The notes beneath the pieces were generated by a model that saw only the letters and a program-made list of their open reading frames with translations, did no database searches and had not been told where the DNA came from. Shown in pieces: positions 1 to 9,169 of a stretch of DNA of 64,000 nucleotides. The DNA is taken from NCBI GenBank assembly GCA_949752745.1, contig OX457026.1:34835911-34899910 (forward strand), given 5' to 3'. Each line of letters begins with the position of its first letter. Within the stretch, counting starts at the first letter, position 1. Source of the DNA: Protula sp. h YS-2021 (taxonomy: Eukaryota; Annelida; Polychaeta; Sabellida; Serpulidae). A program made the position numbers and the translations under genes.

Positions 1-727
1 ATCACAAAGATAACATTATCAGCATAATCTAACTGAATAATAGTCGAAGAAATTATATGTTTACTTGTTAATTATTACGCGGTGGCTGTATTGTTTCAAA
101 ACGTCAGGCCGTTTCTCGAAATAAAACGGTCAAAATTTTTGGCACCTTTTCACCGCCACAACAAGAAAGAGAGTTGTGATGCATTTTAATAAAAAATGTT
201 TAAATTTGTCTGAAATAACCTATCTGGTCAGTCTGTGTAGAGTTCGTTGCTTTCTTTATGAACACTGTTTAAGAACCATACAGGATAACGGGAAAAGCGG
301 CTGACTCAAAAGCAAATATTTCCCACAAAACAAGTAAAAATCATTTCTCTAAAGGATGTGCAATTGAAATGTGGGTCATAATATCACTCGTTCTATGCCT
401 AACAAACTACAAACATAACGGGACAATTTGGGTCATAATGAATTTCACGGATATTTTGGGTGCTAACTTGAAATTCTGGGGTTAAATTTAGGTCATAATA
501 ACTGGTCATTATGGGCCATAATAGTGCCCAGAACCACACCCAAACATGGGTCATAATATGGGTCTATTTTTCGTGCAATCGCCCCATCTTCACTAACATA
601 TAAGATAAGAAGGAGTGTGTGTGTAGGGTGGGGGTGGAGCGCTGCATGCCGGATGCATACCCCCTCCCCACCCCCCCCCCCCGGATCCTACTGCTTTCTA
701 TCGCGTTTTCTTTTTTTTTTTACTCAG
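1..727. other. non-coding; probable intron of the FAS1 gene
   Basis: No coding signal is visible. The stretch ends in a pyrimidine-rich tract and TACTCAG at 721-727, a good 3' splice site for the FAS1 exon that follows, so much of it is probably intron. It contains a C-run at 670-682 and the decayed GGGTCATAAT repeats listed separately. Confidence 0.5.
371..566. repeat. degenerate GGGTCATAAT repeats
   Basis: The string GGGTCATAAT or a close variant occurs near 371, 429, 488 and 548, with reverse-oriented relatives (GGTCATTATGGGCC) near 507. It looks like a decayed short-unit array similar in style to the arrayed-arm elements later in the window, but no clean inverted arms can be delimited. 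Confidence 0.4.
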
Positions 728-1324
728 GCACACTTTGCTGCGCGGGAGTTTTCACCTCTTATTTCGGAAAATCGGGCATGGAAAGAATGCTGGGTGGCCA
801 AGATGTCTCAATCAATCGCCGTGGTGATGACGTGTATGTTGACGGCAACGTCATCGAATCATGTGACCTTACAGCAACCAATGGCGTCGTTCATGCGTTA
901 GCGGGGATTCTAGACGAAGTCGATAGCGATTCTCACGAGTTCGATCTTGATTTAAGGAGTTCGTGGATGATCATTGACGATCACCTTAAGCACTTCAACC
1001 AGCGCCGCCGACAGCAACAAAACAGGTACTTGCTGTTACATTCCGGCTTTACAGGTCTTTCAAGTCTGAAAAACTGTACCAACAGGACCAGTCGGCAAAT
1101 GACAACACTTCAAGAGCCACTGTTGGTCCTGTTTCGAATTTTGAACGAAAATCTACCTTAATTCAATTTATTTATCTTCACAGGTATCATTGCTCACAGG
1201 GAGGTTATAAACTAGTTTGGATATAAATTAATAATGGACATTTGGTTTCAGGCGAAGACCAGAGAAAAGGGAAAATGAATGGCCGTGGTGGATGCGACGC
1301 TTGGCTAGTTCCCGTCGAGGGTAA
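728..1324 (+). CDS. fasciclin (FAS1) domain protein, C-terminal exons (partial)
   Basis: Two exons are inferred: 728-1025 (acceptor CAG at 725-727, donor CAG/GTACTT) and 1252-1324 (acceptor TTTCAG, stop TAA at 1322-1324). They join in frame through a split AGG codon. The first exon holds the second half of a FAS1 domain: GTLCCAGVF after the expected YH-motif boundary, then a glycine-containing strand region, and the diagnostic H2 motif ATNGVVHALAGIL (near 868-906). FAS1 domains are extracellular adhesion modules. After the domain comes an acidic stretch, then a very Arg-rich tail of about 30 residues ending in SSRRG. No GPI signal or membrane segment is visible. Earlier exons would lie left of the window. 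If the second exon is not used, the frame reads on to a stop at 1159-1161. The domain call is firm; the terminal exon is an inference from splice signals. Confidence 0.72.
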
Positions 1325-1427
1325 ATCAGAACGAGACCTCGCGATATTAAAATCAAGACGAGGATTTACGAGATTCAATGACTCAATCATTCAGTCACAA
1401 AAATGCGGTAAAAGATTTGTTTAAAAA

Positions 1428-1433
1428 AATAAA
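1428..1433 (+). terminator. AATAAA polyadenylation signal
   Basis: A canonical AATAAA lies about 105 bp after the inferred FAS1 stop codon, consistent with a short 3' UTR. Confidence 0.45.
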
Positions 1434-3219
1434 GAAGAACGAAAAGTTCACATCACAATTTATATTGATGATTAATGATTCACGTATCGATATTGTTACG
1501 ATTGATATTTGCATTTTCTGTCTATGTATGTTCACTAAAATTCACTAAATGTTTTACTGAACTGATTACTATTTTCAACTATTTTATATAACCTTTTACG
1601 TATATTATGTATATTTTACTGCGCATTTATGGTGTCGAATTTTATAATTACTAAAACATTGTAAATCTTGAGTAGAAACTTTACTTATCATTTCACTCAT
1701 CCGTTTAACGCCTTAAAAGACCACGAGCCATTACTATCTGAAAATTGTAAGTGCTTATTGGTTAACACATAGAAATGAAAATTTCTACGCCAGCTACGTT
1801 TTGGAAAGAGAAGTAAAACTTCTCATTTCACGTCCCATTTTACTTCTTGTGCGTGCCGTGTGCAAAATAAAACGTTTCTTGAAAAGTTTTAAACAGGCTT
1901 CTGAAGTAAACATTACTTCTCGAATAATGTGCTTTTACCAGTAATTATTTGATTTATTGATGTTATGAATCATGCCCCTGAATCCCTGCACAATTGGAAA
2001 GTTTAGCTGTAAAATAGGATATAAAATCCCTCATTAATCTGTAGTTTCCTTTCGACTGATCAAAACAAAGCACCGATACTTGTTCAGGGTTTGGACTTCT
2101 GATTCAAATTATTTCATGTTTTAAATAAGAACCCAGACTTTCTTATTTATACTTCTTTTCAGAAAGATGGTGAATATTTACTCGTTTTTATTGAAAATAA
2201 ATTTTAGTTCTTACAAAACATTTTATCAAAAAATTGTTGTTGCTCATTTCAGAAGTTTTCTCAGGCGTAAAATTTGAAAAGTTGATTTGAAAAGTTCTTG
2301 CAAAAGGTCTTTAATATGCATAGAAGCGCTTGTCGGCGGTCACAAGTAACGGTACTTAATTAACCGTCTTTGTGTTCCCCATGTAGTGTATGTGACTCCC
2401 ATGTGACTCCTACTTCACCCCTACGTGATGACCTTAAAGTATCTGGGTAGCGAGCAATTAAGAAATTCCAGTAAGAACATCCCCCCCTCCACACACACAC
2501 CATAACACCCCCCCCCCCCCCACTCACAGCCACAAAGAAAAACTACCCCTACCCTTTTTGGACATTTGGAATAATTGTATCATAATGTTTTCAGTGTAAC
2601 CATGTCTTTATTGCATGTTTATAATTTTATGAAAGGCATGGTCGCGTATTGAGTGCTTTGGTTAAAATACAAATCGTTTTTCCACAACAGTGTTACAGTA
2701 GTTTTATTTATGTTCTCAAAAAGACGGCTAGGAACAGAAGGATCACGGACCAAATTTAGCTTAATATTTTTAACAGATTCTGCGACTGATTTACGCCGTT
2801 TGTATTGACAGCCATTTAGGATACATAATCGATTTCCCTGAATTGTCCAATCCAATGTTTTCGTACAGAACAACTTTAAATTAAAATCCTGGCCTCGGTA
2901 AAGCAAGTAAATGTGCTTGTTCATCAGCTGGAATTACTCAGCGTTCATTGTCAAATTAACCAGTGAAACAGGGTTGTTAATGCTTTAATGCCATTGGTTC
3001 TTCATACGTGTTTTATTCGGCTTTGGACAGACATGTAATCTTGTATACTATCCAAGAACACAAGCTTATGATATTGCGCTGGGAAGAAAAATAAACATAC
3101 GAAACATATGAAAATATCGTTTTATTTTGTTTAGTGGCCATTAATTTTCCAGTAGACATTGTGACGATGCAATATTTTAGGTGTTTGTTTTTTAACTAGG
3201 AATAATTTTGTGGTTTTCT
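1434..3219. other. intergenic, no gene seen
   Basis: AT-rich sequence with a C-run at 2507-2521. A 101-codon open frame on - (2619-2924) has no recognisable domain and biased composition, and is not called as a gene. Confidence 0.5.
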
Positions 3220-3800
3220 GCAAGTGTCTGTCCTTTTTTTTTCTTTTTTCTTCTCTTTTATCCGTTGGACGATTTACAGAAAACTTCTACACTATTTGGC
3301 GAAATTTGGCACATGTGTAGAGGATAGCAAGGCCCCCTTGGGCCTAAATAACGTTACATAAGAGATATGTCGGTGACACTGACCTTCTCTGCCACATTCA
3401 AGGTAAAAACCGGAAGCTGACTATTATATCGAAAACGGTTAGAAAAAGAGCGATTATGAGGTCATTTGCGACCTTTACGCCTGAACACATTTATAAGACG
3501 TATCCTTCACGGTCACGGTCAAGGTAAAAAAGTTGACTATTCTCTCAAAAACGGTTATTTTCAACCCTTTGGGCCAAACCAATGTTATATGAGAAGTATC
3601 TCGGTGACCTTGAAATTCTCGGTCGGTTAGAGATAAAGCGATTTTGAGCTCATTTTTCACCCGTTGGGCCAAAACGACGACAAAGAAGAGCTATCTGGGT
3701 AACTTTGACCTTCTTGGTCATAATATGATGCAAAGATTTTCTTTAATTTGTGGTTTTTGCAAGTGGGTCATTCCGCTATCTAGCGAAATTCGGTGTAATT
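3220..3800 (+). repeat. TGACCTT-rich dispersed repeat, copy 1
   Basis: Shares its order of blocks with the copy at 51050-51946: a pyrimidine-rich start, a GAAATTT...ACATGTGTAG block, successive TGACCTT/GGTCAAGGT strings with GAAAACGGTTAGA spacers, and a terminal hairpin ATTCCGCT-ATCT-AGCGAAAT (3770-3789). It is non-coding in all frames. Confidence 0.7.
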
Positions 3801-3889
3801 ATGGTCAGTTTTCGAAGCGACTTGTCATGATTACCATTTCCTGTGAGCGACAACTAATGAGGTTGTTTGTCTTTGAAGAATTTCGACGT

Positions 3890-4145
3890 CTACACAACGC
3901 CGATTTCTCGATATCTATTCAACGTTGCCCCAAAGATGTTGATTAGACATCTGAGAAAATGTGTTTGATTGGCACCAAAAGCAACGTCTAAGTAACTTTG
4001 TTATCCAGCTCCTGTTCAACGTTGTTTCAAAGACGTTGATTAGACGTCAGCCAGCTGCCGGGACTGATCTCAAACAAATGACAATCATATTTAATGTTTC
4101 GGTTTGGTCGGATCGTTTCAACCTGAAATTGACGTTGAAATTGAA
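3890..4145 (-). repeat. AACGTTG/GACGTC dispersed repeat fragment
   Basis: Contains CAACGTTG...GTTGATTAGACGTC strings related in inverse orientation to those at 12040-12420, 22640-23000 and 27650-27990. No coding content. Confidence 0.55.
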
Positions 4146-4625
4146 ATTAGGCTAAAACAGACGTTTCCCTTTGAGCGATTCATAGTTTTTATTGGAAAAG
4201 ATGCGAAGGGATGAAGTTGTGACCGATCCTATTTTCTTCTTTTCGTAATTGTGATAGGGAGAAGGGGAGTGTAGCTAAAAATGAAAGATAATTTAAAATT
4301 TGGACACAAAGTTGAAAGAATAACATTCTTTATACGACAATAAACGTAACACATTTCCCTTTGGCAGTGTTCCAGAAATCTTTGTCTGTTCTTGGTCGCC
4401 CCACTATTTTTATTTCACAGTCTGTAAGTGTGTAGTATATGTATGTTGCTTTGAGTTATCTCTTGCAGTTTGAAGGAAGTGCTTTTAAATTTGCTGAGAA
4501 TGGTGTCTAATTTATTTCGAACCGTGTAACAGGTTGTTAACTTTCTCTGTGGTCCACCAAATTTATGGAAACATAAACAGGCCGGTAGTGCCATCATGGG
4601 ATTTTATTCTGATGATATTATTTAG

Positions 4626-5389
4626 GGGTTCCGGACCATACCCCCAGACAATACCCCCCCCCCCCGGATGATACCCCCCCGACAATACCCCCAGACCATA
4701 CCCCCCTAGGACCATACAACCCCCCCCCCCGTGCCAATACCCCCACCATCATTTCTTTTCAAATTTGCAACGTTCGAATACAATGAAAAGAAAACGTGCA
4801 GCGACATGTTTTATTTCTCTCCAACACTATGTTTAATCTTTAGTGTCCGAAAATAACGGCGACGAGTCTGCGTCTCATTCAAAGTCAAACCTGCAAGTTC
4901 ATAGTCCACATCTTTCAAAACTAAATATGGTGCGCTATTCCACGAAGGTAGCCCAGTATGTTGCAGTTTGCGAAGTCGCCAACAATGTTCCTAATTTTGT
5001 GACTCCGGATAAGGCAACCAATAAATTTTGTGACTCCCGGCAGGCTTAGCACAAATTGCAACAACTCCGTTGGGCAGCAGTTAATTGCAATCAATTGGGG
5101 CGCGAATTGATAATTGCAATTATGGAACGTATGCATTAAACTCCAATTATACATCCTGTCAACTTCATCATAGTGACATGGCTTAGCTTTTAGCTACAGA
5201 TCACTGAATTGTATTAGTTTGTTGTTCGTTAATGAAAATCTTTAAAATGAAAATTGAAAAAAAAATGATGGTGGGGGGGGGGGGGGGTAATGACACGGGG
5301 GGGGGGGGGGTATGGACCCAGGGGGGTATGGTCTGGGGGAGTATTGTCGGGGGGATATCATCCGGGGGGGGGGGTATTGTCCTAGACCC
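4626..5389. mobile_element. arrayed-arm foldback element (ATACCCCC unit)
   Basis: Left arm (about 4626-4753) and right arm (about 5262-5389) are inverted copies that match unit by unit. Both run through variants of GGACAATACCCCCC, GGATGATACCCCC, CGACAATACCCCC, AGACCATACCCCCC, a CCATAC plus C-run unit and GTG-CCAATACCCCC, and both end on ACCATCATTT facing inward. The flanks ATTATTTAG (4617-4625) and ATTATTAAG (5390-5398) form a 9-bp candidate target duplication with one mismatch. The interior is about 500 bp and holds one short coding remnant. Superfamily is inferred: arms plus a roughly 9-bp duplication fit Mutator-like elements. Confidence 0.75.
4921..5154 (-). pseudogene. possible MULE-type transposase C-terminal remnant
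   Basis: The frame in the interior of the foldback element ends in IRNIVGDFANCNILGYLRG followed by IAHHI. The pattern IV-x-D-(x)-N-x-I-x-x-YLRGIAH is one I associate with the C-terminus of MULE/FLYWCH-type transposases. Only the last 30 or so residues look coding; the rest is unremarkable. If correct, the non-autonomous element derives from an autonomous Mutator-like parent. This rests on a short recollected motif and not on an alignment. Confidence 0.35.
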
Positions 5390-6837
5390 ATTATTAAGAT
5401 GTTCATGTGTTTTCTAAGCACTTTCTGCTTGGTTATGTATGTTTGGTGCCTCAGCCGTGTGTGGCTGAACAATAAGCAGGATACAGGGCTGTTCCAGCAT
5501 TACTATGTGTATCATATACTCTCTTACTGTGGTAGTGGCTGGAATAGTTTTAAATAGTGGGCATGAAGTCTTAGTACTCTGGAGGGAATCTTCTGCTCTA
5601 ACCGTCCTTCACCCCCCACCCGTCGCGTGATAAAAATGCATCCAAAATTTAAGGTGAGAATGCAAAATAGTTCTTTCTGATAAATATTGGGCAATGATAT
5701 ATTGTACACTCTGCTGATTCTTTTATCCACAACTAAATGACACTTACCGTATTACGAGGCGCTTCTGTGTGAGTAATGAATTCCGGTCCTATTTGGTTTT
5801 TCTTTTCTTTTTTTTTTTAATGCGTCGGATTTATGTGATGGTATAAGAGAGGAATATCCTTTTTTACGGTATAATAGAAATCACAACATGCATTATATTG
5901 CTGAACAAAACGCTTTGTTAAAAAATAAAAGCTGGATTTAGAAACCCATGTTGCTTTAATAAATAGATCCCATATTTTATTAATTAATAATTTGGACTCC
6001 ATCGGTGAATTATTAGAGAAGAAATGAACTTTTTCGAGTGTTCTTCATATTAGTAATTTTGAAAGGTTTTCTATAGCAAGGAAAAGGTCTCTAACGGAGT
6101 GAACTTATTGTGAAAAAGTGAACTGAATACTTGCATTATTTGGTGTAATAATGACAAAACAAAGCTGAGATATGCGAAGGATATTTTGTTTTTACTTCTT
6201 GATGGTTTTTGTCATAAGTTGCTTCTTGTCTAAATAAAAAAAAAAATGATGTAAATGGAATCGGTTCTGTAATTGTTACCAGTCGGGGAACAAGAGAGAG
6301 ACTAGGTGAATAACCGTGGTGCGAACAGTGTGTTAAGTGAATTTCCACCTGGTTGTTTAAGTGCGTGAAGTTTTCACATCAAGCAGAACTTGCTGCAATC
6401 CTCTAAGTTTTTTTGTCTCGTTTCTGAAAATCTTCGCAGAGATTTTTCAGCATAAATAAAGCGGAGAAAAGGTATGATATAGACTGTGTTATTTATAGCT
6501 TGAATAAGCTGTTTAAAGCATTTTTTTTGCTCATTCAAGTTTGTTTTATGGATATGGTATTCGCGTGTTTTGTTGTCTTTAAGAGGTCTCAATAACCCTT
6601 TCTCAACGATCATTACAAGATTTGTGAATAGCATTGAATTTATATAATGACGCTGAGGCTATTTCATGATCTTTATTCTTAGGCAGACAGGCAAGCATGT
6701 TTTCCTCTCAGTTATGCAATTTTATAAAAGAACACAAATCCATTTATGTCAAGTTTTTTTGCATAATATCTTTTGAATAGGTTATTTTTCTGGTCTTTCG
6801 CGTGCCACCACCAGCAGAGTTACCAGCCCACAAAAGC
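5390..6837. other. intergenic, no gene seen
   Basis: AT-rich sequence upstream of the first KCNE-like gene. Open frames of 60-86 codons on the minus strand have no recognisable features. Confidence 0.5.
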
Positions 6838-6872
6838 CGTGGATTTACGTCACGTGTTAACGTCACGTGGGC
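6838..6872. promoter_or_regulatory. paired ACGTCACGTG (E-box/CRE-like) sites
   Basis: ACGTCACGTG occurs twice, with CACGTG cores at 6851-6856 and 6864-6869, 13 bp apart. The pair lies about 235 bp upstream of the KCNE-like start codon. GTCACGTG is a core bound by bHLH-ZIP factors of the USF/MITF type, and TGACGT/ACGTCA is half of a CRE. The role is inferred from position and motif only. Confidence 0.4.
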
Positions 6873-7102
6873 ATGCTTACAGCTCTTCAATCTAATATTT
6901 CACTGCTAAGTAACTGCAACATCAAAACAACGCAAACCGGTATAAACTGCCAAAACCCCGAGGAGTTGCAGTCCCAATAGGGATGGAGGCACGCCACAGA
7001 ATTGGCTTGCTGAAGGAATGAGTTTTCCCTCCTCAAAGATCTTGTACAAACATTGAAAGCAACCACTTTACAGCCACGCAACAATAAAATACATTGCTTA
7101 TT

Positions 7103-8494
7103 ATGGCTAAACTGGAAGATATCAGTATTCATTTCTTTGATCCTTATACGAATGAAACATACGTGGGATCGCTGGATATACAAGGAATGCAAAGTAGTGA
7201 AGATGTACCTAAAGAGAATAGTGTTAAATTGCACGAAGATCCAAAAGGTGCAAGTACATACATAGTTGTGGTTTTACTCGTATATGGATTATCTATTATT
7301 TTTCTTATCGCGTCACACGTGTTGATAAAAAAGAAAGAGCAGAGACTCGATGGGCAAGTGAGGACTGCGAAAAAGTACTTCCAAGAGATTCCTTCGGTGC
7401 GGGAGAGAGGAGCTCGAGAATCGTACAAAAAACTCAAGCATAGCATCGTCCCCGTGGTCGCTAAAAGCGGCGCTCGCGATCTCGTTAGTCGTCGTAAAAG
7501 CTTCATGCCAATACTGGCAGAGGCAGGCATACGATTGGATACCGAGTCTATATCCAAGTTGATAAGTCCTACGGACAGTGTTGAGTCACATCTGTCAGGG
7601 ACACTGTCCCCTCCTTGGACTCCAACTCTGCCTCGTCCCCGTTTGCAAAGTATAGCTGAAAGTGATGAGCATGAAGAACCGACATTCTCTAACAGATCTG
7701 ACGATCAAGAGAGTGCTATTTACCTACCAGCAATAACTATTGTACCCCCGCATACCGGCGAGAAAATGGAAAGTGACCGCCCTAGCTTTGGCGAGAGAAG
7801 ACCCTCTTCCGCTAGCATATGTCGCAGCATTGATAGCATAAACAGTGCACACAATGGAAACGTGGACAATATACTGCTGAACGGTGCAAAGTACGCTGGT
7901 CAAAACCAGTTGCAGCTTCCCAACGGTGACGCAACGCCCATACGAAGTAAGTCGCCAGGCTTGCTTTCTCCACCGTTAAATCCAAGGAAAGTGACTTTTC
8001 ATCGTGCGTACGACAAGCCAAGACGTTTTCTTAGTTTGCCGAAATCTGACTGCTTCAAGCCCTCATCACTCATGCGAAAACCCGACTCACATGGCTCGCT
8101 GAATATGCTTGAAAGGGCAACTGTAAGACCAGCATGTAGTGATGAACAAATACGCATACACGCCTCTGGACCGTCTCAGACATGTGAGGTCAATGGGGGT
8201 GATTATCCTCAACAGAATACCGACGCAAATGATGCGGAGGGGATTAATCAATCGGAAGAATCGACCGCCGTAGTTACCGAGATTTGCTTCCCTGTTGTGT
8301 TTGACCGATCTACAGGTCAGCGCGACCTATCGCATGATTCCGCTAGCATGGATGAATCGCTACACGATAGCGAGGATGAACTTCTCGATGCCCTCACGAG
8401 CGCGTATGAATTTAACCAGCTGCTGGATAGCGGCGACTTGCGGGATGTATCCCATTCCTCAAATACTGGGAATTGCTCGCAAAAACAAATGTGA
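7103..8494 (+). CDS. KCNE/MinK-like single-pass membrane protein, long-tailed paralogue 1
   Basis: Intronless, 463 aa from the ATG at 7103; an upstream in-frame TTG is not used as start. Residues 1-52 are a short extracellular segment with one N-glycosylation sequon (N17-E-T). Residues 53-75 form one hydrophobic helix starting YIVVVLLVYG, followed by a Lys-rich stop-transfer KKKEQ. Then come a QEIPSVRERGARESYKKL stretch (about 94-111) and a long, Ser/Pro-rich, probably disordered tail. The layout (N-glycosylated N-terminus, single TM, basic junction, E-S-Y-R/K motif) matches KCNE potassium-channel beta subunits, which modulate Kv channels at the plasma membrane and are often encoded in one exon. 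Vertebrate KCNEs are only about 100-180 aa, so the 350-residue tail is unusual. The tail carries KVTF at 296-299, a consensus PP1-docking motif, and an acidic DSEDELLDAL near the end. The paralogue is at 39254-40684. Family assignment is by pattern, not alignment. Confidence 0.6.
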   Translation: MAKLEDISIHFFDPYTNETYVGSLDIQGMQSSEDVPKENSVKLHEDPKGASTYIVVVLLVYGLSIIFLIASHVLIKKKEQRLDGQVRTAKKYFQEIPSVRERGARESYKKLKHSIVPVVAKSGARDLVSRRKSFMPILAEAGIRLDTESISKLISPTDSVESHLSGTLSPPWTPTLPRPRLQSIAESDEHEEPTFSNRSDDQESAIYLPAITIVPPHTGEKMESDRPSFGERRPSSASICRSIDSINSAHNGNVDNILLNGAKYAGQNQLQLPNGDATPIRSKSPGLLSPPLNPRKVTFHRAYDKPRRFLSLPKSDCFKPSSLMRKPDSHGSLNMLERATVRPACSDEQIRIHASGPSQTCEVNGGDYPQQNTDANDAEGINQSEESTAVVTEICFPVVFDRSTGQRDLSHDSASMDESLHDSEDELLDALTSAYEFNQLLDSGDLRDVSHSSNTGNCSQKQM

Positions 8495-9169
8495 ATAAGA
8501 CATATCATTTCAAATTACATAGCACATTGGATCAAGATGTATTGCGGTTAAAATGACGTAAGAGCATACTTGCGATTTGCGATACAAAATAATCTGTGTA
8601 AACAATCTTTCTGCGGCACCAAAAGATATATCAAATACATGGTTGTTAATTAATCGGAGGAGCAAGAGTTTCCCAAAAATGAATGTTCCAGACATATGTT
8701 ACAGTTACGTCCTGCAGGAATAGAAACAAGGAAAAAAACTGCAAAACCAATTCTGCTATTTTATTGATATCCAGCCGAATGAACTAAAATTATGGGAATC
8801 CAGGAATTAGAACCAAGCCAAGGGGTGCTAGAGCCTGGATTCCAGGGCTGTGGTAGGAAAAGTGAAACGTTAACTTCCACGTCAGTGTGATCATTTTAGG
8901 TAACTGATGTGGTATATATGTTTATATATCATGTACGCGGACCCATATCAGTGTGATCATTTTATGTATATATCAAGAGTCTACCGTCTGCTATTATCGC
9001 TACTTCAAATTAAGCACCTACGACAAAGGGACTTCGGGTCGGGATGGGAGCAAGGAGATGGATGCTCCCAGCAAGTTTATTTCCTCTGGATAAGCCGGCG
9101 GAGGTCTGAAAGCCCCCCCCCCCCCCTTTAATAGCATACGTGTATGCCATTTTCGCTAAAACAATAATA
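8495..9169. other. 3' flank of KCNE-like gene, no gene seen
   Basis: Probable 3' UTR and intergenic sequence, with a C-run at 9113-9126. No clear AATAAA lies close to the stop codon. Confidence 0.4.

Noticed and set aside
2619..2924. 101-codon open frame on -
   Set aside because: No recognisable motif, no neighbouring splice signals that extend it, and amino-acid composition expected of AT-rich non-coding DNA.
5242..5472. Pro-rich open frame on -
   Set aside because: Translation of the C-rich arm of the foldback element at 4626-5389.
7094..7102. TTG start nine bases upstream of the KCNE-like ATG
   Set aside because: Non-ATG initiation is not needed; ATG at 7103 gives a complete protein that starts just like a short extracellular KCNE-type N-terminus.
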